Shown here piece by piece: positions 41,393 to 52,312 of a stretch of 64,000 nt of DNA. The number at the start of each line of letters is the position of its first letter. Position 1 is the first letter of the stretch. The translations under genes were made by a program, and so were the position numbers. Below the pieces are notes generated by a model. The model saw nothing but the letters and a program-made list of their open reading frames with translations. It searched no databases and was not told the DNA's origin. Origin of the DNA: Bacteroides graminisolvens DSM 19988 = JCM 15093 (GTDB taxonomy: Bacteria; Bacteroidota; Bacteroidia; Bacteroidales; Bacteroidaceae); NCBI RefSeq assembly GCF_000428125.1, contig NZ_KE386627.1:445375-509374 (forward strand), written 5' to 3'.

Positions 41393-44269
41393 TTAGTTTG
41401 CTTGAAAGCGAAGTACTATTTGTCCCTGTTGCGCCCCACTAACCCAACGGGGTTGTGACGACGGACCGCAAAGATCGGTTGCATTCACTTTGTTACGCAC
41501 AGCCGGAATCACGTTGAGCAGAGAGATTCCGCTTTCGGGCAGTGTATAGAGCAAACGATCGCGGCCATCGCGTGGTTGATACACTCCCACATACGCATCC
41601 GGTGTGTGGTTGGTGATGCTGATCACGCCTTCGCGTGTGCGGATGTTCATCCATGAAACGTGAGCAAAGTAACCTTTGAACTCAGGATAAGTAAAGCTCT
41701 CACCAGGCACGGGATCGTTGTAATCATTCTCCCATAAGTTGTATTGCGGACCGTGCAAGCGGTTTTGCCACACCCGGTACGGACCGTCGCCCAGCCATTG
41801 TTTGCTCAGCACCTTTTCTTCGGGATAGTCAAACCGGATACCCATCAAATCGACTACACCGCTGAAGTTATACGTGTAATCGAGCACCAGCGTACCATCA
41901 GCCAGCACACTCCACTGTGCTTTGTCCAGGTTGCCCAATTTATAATTGGCTGTTACCACCAGCATACCCGACTCCTGTTTCACGTCGAATCCGGTGAAGC
42001 TGGCTGCGTCTGTAAACTCCGTATACGTGCGGTCTTTCTCTTTCGCTTTCTCGTCGTCGTGGTTGTAGAACTGATCCAACGAACGGTCGGCACGACGTGC
42101 GCCGATGAAACGCGGACCATTGGCAAAGCTCATCAGCTTGCTACCCAGTTTCACCTGCTTCAGCTGTCCGTCTTTCTTGCAGAACGTATATTCCTTGTCG
42201 CCCACCTTCACAGTCAGCGCTTCGGCCGTTTCCGAGTACGTAGCAGCAGAAGCTTTTTGCGGGTCAACACCTGCGGCAGCCACGCTGCTGTTATCCAATT
42301 TAAAGCTCCAGGTAAATAACTCCTTACCGTAAGCGTCTGTTGCCGTAAGCAGCAACACATCGGCATCTTTCACCGCCGGAGCAATCTGCAACGTTCCCGC
42401 AGCATGCGGTGCCACATTGCTTCCTTTTACCTCGCCACTTTTCAGCACCTTTACTGCTTTTTGCGCATCCGTAGCTTGTGGGAAACGAACGTATTTCCAA
42501 GCAAAAGTACAAGTGTTCAGGTTCAGAAAATCGTAACGGTTCTCCACTTGAAGTACCCCGTCGAAAGCAGTGGTCAGCTTCGTGTCCATCACCTGAACCG
42601 GATTCCATATCTGTTTAATGGTGAAGTAGCTACCCTCTTTTTCATGATGAGGCCCTACAATGCCATCGGCACCAAAATTACCCTGATTATCGATGAAGTT
42701 ATTCATGTCGACACGCTTCACCCCTTCGTCGGCCAACACCCAAAGAAAACCACCGATGCAACGCGGATGTTTACGCATCATTTCCCAGTAATCCCACAAG
42801 CCGGCACCGTGACCACCGTCATACAAACCGTGAAGGAATTCCGTAGGCATAAATATTTCGGGCAGACGCATGTACTCCTGGCTCTCACCGTAAGAACGGT
42901 AGTGCATGGTTTCAAATCCGCCAAAATTACCCTGCGGATGTATAACCGGACGCTTTTGCGGATCGTGCTTGTGGAACTCACCATCCAGTTCGGTATTCCA
43001 GCCTTTCTCGTTTCCGTTGCTCCACCAGATAACCGACGGATGATTCACGTCACGTTCCACCATGCTCTTAATCAGCTTCACACCGGTGGGCGTATCGTAT
43101 TTGCCATGCCAGCCACCCAGCTCACTCATCACGTAAAGTCCCAATGAGTCGCAAGCCTGAAGAAATTCAGGATCGGCCGGATAGTGCGACAAGCGCACCG
43201 AGTTCATATTCATGTCTTTAATCAGCAGCACATCTTCTATGTTCTTGGCTTTGCTCAGCGTGCGTCCAGTTTCCGGACGGAAGCTGTGACGGTTCACCCC
43301 GCGGATGTTTACCCGCACCCCGTTGATGTACATTCCATCGCTCTCCTTCACCTCGATGGTGCGGAAACCAAACGATTTCGTTTCACGGTGCAGCACACTA
43401 CCGTCTGCAGCCAGCAATGAAAACTCAGCCTTGTATAAGTTAGGCGTTTCAGCGCTCCACAACAAAGGTTTCTGCACACGAGCACTCACCGTGGTCCAGT
43501 CGCCCCCTGCCTTAACAGGAGTCACCTCTTCGGCCACCTTTTTGCCTTTGGCATCGAAAATCACGGTACGCACCTTGGTATTGGCAGCAGCCATATTGAG
43601 GTAGCAGTCGGTCACAAACGCACCATCGGCTGTAGCGTTGATAGCTACCCTGCTGATGTTCACAGCCGGTCTTACTTCAAGGAATACCGGACGGAAAATA
43701 CCTCCGAAGTTCCAATAGTCGGCTCTGCGTTCGGCCAGATTCACACCGGCATTCTCGCTTTCCTTACTCACGGTAACCTCCAGCAAGTTTTTCTTTCCGT
43801 ATTTCAGCAGATCCGTTACGTTGTAAGTAAAACGATAGAACGCTCCCTGGTGCTTGCTTCCGGCTTTGCGTCCGTTCACCTTCACTTCCGTGTCAGTCAT
43901 GGAAGCCTCGAACACCAGTTCAACTGCGTTTCCGCGCCATTGAGCCGGCACATCGAACTCATATTTGTACATACCCTTTTCATCGGCAATGCCCTCGGGA
44001 AAGGGTTTCCCGTAGAAACCTATTCCATATTGGAACTTACCGAACCCCTGCAATTCCCAGCAAGAAGGTACTCCTATCTTCGTCCATTTGTTGGAGTTAC
44101 GACCATCGGTACAAAAGAAATCCCATTGCACCATGTCGTCACTGCCCGTACCGGAAAGGTAATGTCTTGTGGTAACCGGTACCTTCGTTTGCGCCCCCAG
44201 CGAAGCGGTACACGCCATCCATAGCGACAGAGCCGAGAATAAATGGCTCCATTTCAATCGTCTCATCAT
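41393..44269 (-). CDS. GH2-family beta-galactosidase-type enzyme
   Basis: A secreted protein of 958 residues with signal peptide LKWSHLFSALSLWMACTASL. It follows the five-domain LacZ-like plan: jelly-roll (WKGNAVEL-like region WRGNAVELVFEASMTDTEVK), Ig-like domain, TIM barrel and a C-terminal large beta-sandwich (LQVENRYDFLNLNTCTFAWK to RFDYPEEKVLSKQWLGDGPY). The acid/base Glu is in VIWWSNGNEKGWN and the nucleophile probably the Glu of MPTEFLHGLYDGG, which differs from the usual SEYAHAMGN of LacZ, so it is a distinct subfamily. It probably trims galactose or uronic acid side groups. Two start Met codons are adjacent; either fits. No terminator follows; array B lies between it and GH106. Confidence 0.88.
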   Translation of the reverse strand: MMRRLKWSHLFSALSLWMACTASLGAQTKVPVTTRHYLSGTGSDDMVQWDFFCTDGRNSNKWTKIGVPSCWELQGFGKFQYGIGFYGKPFPEGIADEKGMYKYEFDVPAQWRGNAVELVFEASMTDTEVKVNGRKAGSKHQGAFYRFTYNVTDLLKYGKKNLLEVTVSKESENAGVNLAERRADYWNFGGIFRPVFLEVRPAVNISRVAINATADGAFVTDCYLNMAAANTKVRTVIFDAKGKKVAEEVTPVKAGGDWTTVSARVQKPLLWSAETPNLYKAEFSLLAADGSVLHRETKSFGFRTIEVKESDGMYINGVRVNIRGVNRHSFRPETGRTLSKAKNIEDVLLIKDMNMNSVRLSHYPADPEFLQACDSLGLYVMSELGGWHGKYDTPTGVKLIKSMVERDVNHPSVIWWSNGNEKGWNTELDGEFHKHDPQKRPVIHPQGNFGGFETMHYRSYGESQEYMRLPEIFMPTEFLHGLYDGGHGAGLWDYWEMMRKHPRCIGGFLWVLADEGVKRVDMNNFIDNQGNFGADGIVGPHHEKEGSYFTIKQIWNPVQVMDTKLTTAFDGVLQVENRYDFLNLNTCTFAWKYVRFPQATDAQKAVKVLKSGEVKGSNVAPHAAGTLQIAPAVKDADVLLLTATDAYGKELFTWSFKLDNSSVAAAGVDPQKASAATYSETAEALTVKVGDKEYTFCKKDGQLKQVKLGSKLMSFANGPRFIGARRADRSLDQFYNHDDEKAKEKDRTYTEFTDAASFTGFDVKQESGMLVVTANYKLGNLDKAQWSVLADGTLVLDYTYNFSGVVDLMGIRFDYPEEKVLSKQWLGDGPYRVWQNRLHGPQYNLWENDYNDPVPGESFTYPEFKGYFAHVSWMNIRTREGVISITNHTPDAYVGVYQPRDGRDRLLYTLPESGISLLNVIPAVRNKVNATDLCGPSSQPRWVSGAQQGQIVLRFQAN

Positions 44270-44365
44270 TATATTTCGAATATTTGTTATATCTATAGCT
44301 ACTCATTAAGACGCAGCAAGCAGGTATTTGTACCCACAAAACACGCATTTATGGCATTATTTGTT

Positions 44366-44373
44366 TACCTTTG
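44366..44373 (+). promoter_or_regulatory. Predicted -7 element for the small basic-protein gene
   Basis: TACCTTTG, 60 bases before the start codon at 44434. No good -33 partner was found in the preceding 30 bases. Confidence 0.45.
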
Positions 44374-44433
44374 CCGAGCCATGTTCTCACCAACTGGTGT
44401 GCATGCAATGACCCATTAAAACAAAAAGAAAAG

Positions 44434-44568
44434 ATGAATAACAGCTCCGAAAAACCCAAGCGTGAAATACCCCGTAAGAATGGCAAAAAAGTGCAACCAA
44501 CCGGCAAGCGCATCGGGAAGTCGCGTCCCAACAAAGCCAATAACCAGTTGAATCGCAGAATAAAATAA
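44434..44568 (+). CDS. Small basic protein of unknown function
   Basis: 44 residues, starting MNNSSEKPKREIPRKNGKK and ending with NNQLNRRIK. About a third of the residues are Lys or Arg and it has no hydrophobic segment, so it is probably unstructured in isolation and could bind nucleic acid or the ribosome. I do not recognise a family. Support for a real gene: a TAnnTTTG element upstream, an AAAGAAAAG purine-rich stretch just before the start, and a strong terminator 13 bases after the stop. A longer reading from 44371 starts in the promoter region and is less likely. It is oriented against all surrounding enzyme genes, so it is expressed independently of the PUL. Confidence 0.65.
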   Translation: MNNSSEKPKREIPRKNGKKVQPTGKRIGKSRPNKANNQLNRRIK

Positions 44569-44580
44569 AATACAACAAAT

Positions 44581-44637
44581 AAATCCGCCTCAGAAGAGAA
44601 TGCCAGCTATGGGTTCCTTTCTGAGGCGGATTTATTT
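44581..44637. terminator. Strong bidirectional terminator between opposite genes
   Basis: AAATCCGCCTCAGAA (44581-44595) pairs perfectly over 15 bases with TTCTGAGGCGGATTT (44619-44633), followed by ATTTTT. The A/T-rich sequence before it allows use on the minus strand too, for the GH2 gene ending at 44676. Confidence 0.93.
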
Positions 44638-44675
44638 TTATAGATCAGCGCAACCCACGCATGCGGGCTACGGAA

Positions 44676-47957
<3,282 letters not shown>

Positions 47958-50900
47958 TTATTGCACATCGAGCGCATCCAGCCACAACCCGTTCATATCC
48001 GGCGAAGAAAGGATCACCCTATAATGCCCTGCGTTGATGAACGTACCCGTTGTGGTGCTCATCAGCCTCCATTTCTCGGGTGCTTCGGAGAATGAAATCT
48101 CATCATCCTTCAGCACCGTGCCGTTGGCCGCTACAAACTGTAAACGCACTGTTTTCGGTTTCCCGCTGGTATTCATATACTTGAAACGAAGCGCGTACAC
48201 CTGCGCCAGTCCGGTAGACACATTCCACTCAATGCTACCCGCCTTAGCCTTGTTAAAACGAATGCCCGTTTGCTTGCGGTGCTCCACCTTCGTGAAAGCC
48301 CCTTTGCATTTGGCCGATTCAGCTTCGTAAGTAGCCGTAGCACGCACATTCAGGTCTTCGGGTAACATCTCTTTGGGTGTTTTGACCAATGTATCCGCAT
48401 CGGCAGCAGCCCAGCTCCACGTAGCAGCCTGACGACTGTTCTCGAGTAGCGTAGCACTCACCTGTTCAGGTACAACCCCACCGGCACCCATGCGGGCAAC
48501 AGCAATGGCAGATATCACCGCCTGTCCGGCTTTCACTTCGGGGAAGTCAATGACCAGCTTGCCATCCTTCACCTCCGCTTCCACTACCCTTTTCAAAGCA
48601 GCATCGTGTCCGGCTTCCGCCCAGATATCCAAATCATCAATCACCGTATGACCGTTCACCGCCACATCAAAGATGCGCAGTCCCTCGCAATCCGTTTTCT
48701 CACTGCCACCCGTTCCATGCCAAGGCTCTACAAAATAGAGCTCCACACGGTACTTACCGTTGGGCAAGGGGAATTGATACGCCAGCTTGTGCCTTCCGAA
48801 ACGGAAATGCTGCAACAGCGACCAGTCACGCACTCCCTTAATAGGATCGTTTGTTTTCCGCTGACTAGCCAGGTAAGGATCCAGCCCCTCAAAATCGGCA
48901 GCCCAGCTACGCGACACACTGTTGTTGTCCGGCATCCACAGCTGACCGTATTCATCTTTGTATTCGTCGCCACCGCAATTCACACGATACAGATACTCAT
49001 ATCCCTGAGCACCTTTGAGCAGTGCACCATACTTCTCATTATCCTGGTACAACGCATCAAAACCGGGAGCCGTCTCCAGTCCGTTGAGCACAATCAAATC
49101 TTCGGCTACCGCCTTTCCTTGGAAGTAACCCACTGCACGAAGCACGTTGTAGCGAATGTCACGGTGTTCCCACATGAAATGCGTTCCCACCCCGTTGTTC
49201 TTTTTACGACCCAGAAAAGCCTGATTGCCCGCATCGTTGTACAACAACACCGAGTCACAATTGCTATACACCTCGATGGTAGTACGTCTGCGACCCGTCT
49301 GCGCAAAACGATTGGGCCACGTGTGCGACACCAGATACACCATCGGATCTTTCGCAGCAGGCACATAGTTGGCACGATACATGTAATACACATCCAGCGG
49401 TTCCTCCCACGGAGTGACTAACCCCTTGTAGTTAAACGGTCCCACCTTGTCGACCTTGCGGTAAGCCTCATCGGGCTGACGGCGTCCCGGATTATCGTGA
49501 CTGCTGTAAATCCACTGAAACTGTCCGCACACACTGTCCTTAGCCTGTTCCGCCTTACGGATTTTCATCTCCATGAGCTGACACATGCGGTCCTCACTCC
49601 ACACGCCGTCTTGTTGAAACGCCCCCGGTTCCGTGTGCAAGTCAATGCTTCTCCACGCCCCGTACTCACCGTTCAGCAACTGATCCTTCTGCGCCAGTTC
49701 GCGGTTATAATTCTCCGGCTTTCCGCCATAGGTGCCGCTCCAGTTCTGCACCACATCCCAGTCGGTACCGCTACCCCCGTTGCACGTCGTAATTACGCGC
49801 ATGTTGCGGGCAGTAGGATCCATTTCGCGTATGATGTTGCTGCACTCCTCGGCAAAATCCTTGGGCAGCACACTCTCGTTTTGCAGTCCCCACATCACAA
49901 CCGACGGAGAGTTTCTGCGTTCCTTCACCCACTGGCGAAGCAATTTCTTAAAGTTCTCGCGGAACTCGGGCGTGTCATACCACACGTGGGCCGACAGCTG
50001 AGTCCAGAACAAAACACCCTCCTCATCCCAATACCTCTGATAGTCGAGGTTATGAGGCTGGTGTGCATCACGGAAAGCATTGAAGCCCGCAGCCTTCATC
50101 TGCTTCACACGGGCAGCCACCTGCTCCTTGCTGAAAGCATGACTCTGCCCAAACTGGTGCTCGTACTCGCAAACCCCATTCAGGAACACCGGTTTGTTGT
50201 TCAGATAGAAACGTCCGTCGCCATCGTTACGTTTCACCGGCCAGCTGATGGTACGAATACCAAAAGGCGTAGTCACCTCATCCGTAGTAGCTGTGCCCCG
50301 TTTAATCATGGAAGCCAGACTGTATAAATACGGATTCTCCACGCTCCACAGAGCAGGATTCTCCACCTGAGCCGATTGCTTAATCACCTTGGTTTCACCC
50401 GGAGCCAACACCACATCCTGTGCCAGACGGAACGTTTGAAGACCATCGGCATTGCTGAGCTTGTTCACCACCTGAATGCTCTGCGACTGGTTGGTGTAGT
50501 TGCGCACTTCCGTTTCCACGAACACCGTCTGCGCCTTGTCGTCATTCCAGATGTGCACACCAAACGGTTCAATACGTACCTCATCGGTTACCTCGAGCAC
50601 TACCGGACGGAAAATGCCCAACGGCTGAGAGCCTTCGCTAAAGCCCCATTCCGACGAACAGCCACCGCACACCCAAGGCATGTCGGCAATCATATCGGGA
50701 TGCTCTGCACGAACCACCAACTGATTCTCTGCACCCGGCTTCAAGGCATCGGTCACATCGAGCGTAAGCGTTGTGCGCCCCACCGGATGGCGACCATAAT
50801 CCTTGCCGTTGAGCGTAATGGCAGCATACGTGCCCACCCCTTCGAAACGAAGGAAATAACGCTTGCCCGCTTGGGGTTGCGGAGCCGTAAATGTTTTCGT

Positions 50901-52220
50901 ATAAAGAGCCGTACCGTGCAAGTTACCGTGAGTAAGCTGACGATAGCCGTAGTAATCATCCCAGTTGTGAGGTACGTTCACCGTCTTCCACGACAGAGCA
51001 GCCGTGTTCACTTCCTGCTGAGCAGCCACATTCGTGCCCTTTGCCTCAGGCAACAAAGCCGTTTGCCAGCCCGCATTCAAATCCACCAGTTCACGACGCC
51101 CTTTGGTTTCCGGTTGCGGAAAACGCACCTCAGAGCGCCCCAGCGGTTTGCTCGTAGCCACCGCAATGCCACGCTGATCATCCTTGTTCACCGCACAATA
51201 AAAATGATACACCACCCCTTCGTGGTAAATCACATAACTCTTGTGCGCAAACAAATTATCATAGTTTTTAGAAGGAATGATCAGATCCTCCCCCTGCCAG
51301 TCGGTCCAGTGCACCAAGTCGTAGCTGCACGCAAACGTATTGAACGCCTTGTACTTGCGTGAAGGTTCAAAGGCCGAGAAGTAAAACATCACATACACAT
51401 CACCCATCTTCTGAATGTGCGCATCGCCCGTGATGGTACCCTGCGATTCGTGTGCGAATACCGGATTGCCCTCGTAACGTTTCCACTTCTTCATGTCTTT
51501 AGAAAGCGCAATACCCACCCGTTCCCCTTTCAGGTTCGTTTCAGGGTGACGGCCACCGGCATTGTAGAACATCACAAACGGATAACCCAGCGTTTTCTGC
51601 TTGTCCCAGTAAATGGTACTCTTGTATTGCGTCAGGTTCTCAAACCATTGCGCATCCTTGTCCTCTACAGAAAGCAGCGGTTTATCGGCAGCAGTCCACT
51701 CCACCGCCTTACCCAGGTTCTTCTCTTTCGTCCACGACAAACCGATGTAAAGCGGTCCCGTTTCGTAGCCCGCATTGGCACCCCCGATGTACGTCATCCA
51801 GTAGTTACCCTTGTAAGGCTGCAACGCATAGCTTCCGCCCCATTCCGTATCGGGCAACGCCGGAAAGCCACCCCGCTGGTTGGCATCCCACATGCCGTCA
51901 CGAAAAGACAGCAGTTTCCCTTTGATATCCCAGTTCAGCAGATTATCACTCTCGGCCAGCCAAGTCTCGTATCCACGTCCGTCCTTACCGGTACGACCGT
52001 TGTAAATCACAAACGTCATGTACCATTTGTTGCCGTGGCGGAATACCGTGGGACAGTCCATCTTGTAATTGTTCGTCTGCGGTGCCAGTACCAGTCCGTA
52101 CTTAAACGGCGTGCGCACCTGTTCGTAAATCTCCTGCATCTTTTTCTGCGGCACCTCCCGTTGAGCATGGAGCGCCAAGGCAAAGAAAGAGCAGAAAAGC
52201 AACCAACCAAATTTCTTCAT
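47958..52220 (-). CDS. Multidomain enzyme: GH43-like propeller + GH2 + malectin + CBM-like
   Basis: A secreted protein of 1420 residues, signal peptide KKFGWLLFCSFFALALHA. Residues about 40-370 form a five-bladed propeller like GH43/GH130 (MDCPTVFRHGNKWYMTFVIY, ITGDAHIQKMGDVYVMFYF). A GH2 unit follows at about 380-1010: jelly-roll, Ig-like domain and TIM barrel with acid/base Glu in VVMWGLQNESVLP and a likely nucleophile Glu in QLLNGEYGAW. At about 1130-1280 is a malectin-like domain (LPNGKYRVELYFVEPWHGTG, IFDVAVNGHTVIDDLDI), and the last 120 residues look like a CBM6/35-type module (ATYEAESAKCKGAFTKVEH). Two catalytic and two binding modules in one chain suggest concerted removal of neighbouring sugars. 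A hairpin lies 24 bases upstream of the start. Confidence 0.85.
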   Translation of the reverse strand: MKKFGWLLFCSFFALALHAQREVPQKKMQEIYEQVRTPFKYGLVLAPQTNNYKMDCPTVFRHGNKWYMTFVIYNGRTGKDGRGYETWLAESDNLLNWDIKGKLLSFRDGMWDANQRGGFPALPDTEWGGSYALQPYKGNYWMTYIGGANAGYETGPLYIGLSWTKEKNLGKAVEWTAADKPLLSVEDKDAQWFENLTQYKSTIYWDKQKTLGYPFVMFYNAGGRHPETNLKGERVGIALSKDMKKWKRYEGNPVFAHESQGTITGDAHIQKMGDVYVMFYFSAFEPSRKYKAFNTFACSYDLVHWTDWQGEDLIIPSKNYDNLFAHKSYVIYHEGVVYHFYCAVNKDDQRGIAVATSKPLGRSEVRFPQPETKGRRELVDLNAGWQTALLPEAKGTNVAAQQEVNTAALSWKTVNVPHNWDDYYGYRQLTHGNLHGTALYTKTFTAPQPQAGKRYFLRFEGVGTYAAITLNGKDYGRHPVGRTTLTLDVTDALKPGAENQLVVRAEHPDMIADMPWVCGGCSSEWGFSEGSQPLGIFRPVVLEVTDEVRIEPFGVHIWNDDKAQTVFVETEVRNYTNQSQSIQVVNKLSNADGLQTFRLAQDVVLAPGETKVIKQSAQVENPALWSVENPYLYSLASMIKRGTATTDEVTTPFGIRTISWPVKRNDGDGRFYLNNKPVFLNGVCEYEHQFGQSHAFSKEQVAARVKQMKAAGFNAFRDAHQPHNLDYQRYWDEEGVLFWTQLSAHVWYDTPEFRENFKKLLRQWVKERRNSPSVVMWGLQNESVLPKDFAEECSNIIREMDPTARNMRVITTCNGGSGTDWDVVQNWSGTYGGKPENYNRELAQKDQLLNGEYGAWRSIDLHTEPGAFQQDGVWSEDRMCQLMEMKIRKAEQAKDSVCGQFQWIYSSHDNPGRRQPDEAYRKVDKVGPFNYKGLVTPWEEPLDVYYMYRANYVPAAKDPMVYLVSHTWPNRFAQTGRRRTTIEVYSNCDSVLLYNDAGNQAFLGRKKNNGVGTHFMWEHRDIRYNVLRAVGYFQGKAVAEDLIVLNGLETAPGFDALYQDNEKYGALLKGAQGYEYLYRVNCGGDEYKDEYGQLWMPDNNSVSRSWAADFEGLDPYLASQRKTNDPIKGVRDWSLLQHFRFGRHKLAYQFPLPNGKYRVELYFVEPWHGTGGSEKTDCEGLRIFDVAVNGHTVIDDLDIWAEAGHDAALKRVVEAEVKDGKLVIDFPEVKAGQAVISAIAVARMGAGGVVPEQVSATLLENSRQAATWSWAAADADTLVKTPKEMLPEDLNVRATATYEAESAKCKGAFTKVEHRKQTGIRFNKAKAGSIEWNVSTGLAQVYALRFKYMNTSGKPKTVRLQFVAANGTVLKDDEISFSEAPEKWRLMSTTTGTFINAGHYRVILSSPDMNGLWLDALDVQ

Positions 52221-52243
52221 AAACCTACTATTTTTTGTAATAA

Positions 52244-52275
52244 GGGTGCACCTGCTTTACTAACCAGGCACACCC
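52244..52275 (-). other. Hairpin in the leader of the fusion enzyme gene
   Basis: GGGTG (52244-52248) and CCTG (52251-52254) pair with CAGG (52265-52268) and CACCC (52271-52275), with a two-by-two internal loop. It has no T-run on either strand, so it is not a standard terminator; it could lower read-through or protect the mRNA end between the lipoprotein gene and the fusion gene. Confidence 0.4.
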
Positions 52276-52312
52276 TCCATTCCTCTCTATTTAGTTATAA
52301 AAACATCATATC

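Noticed and set aside
44434..44568. Small basic protein as ribosomal protein THX
   Set aside because: It is similar in size and charge, but the GKGDKKTRRGK-type pattern of THX is absent.
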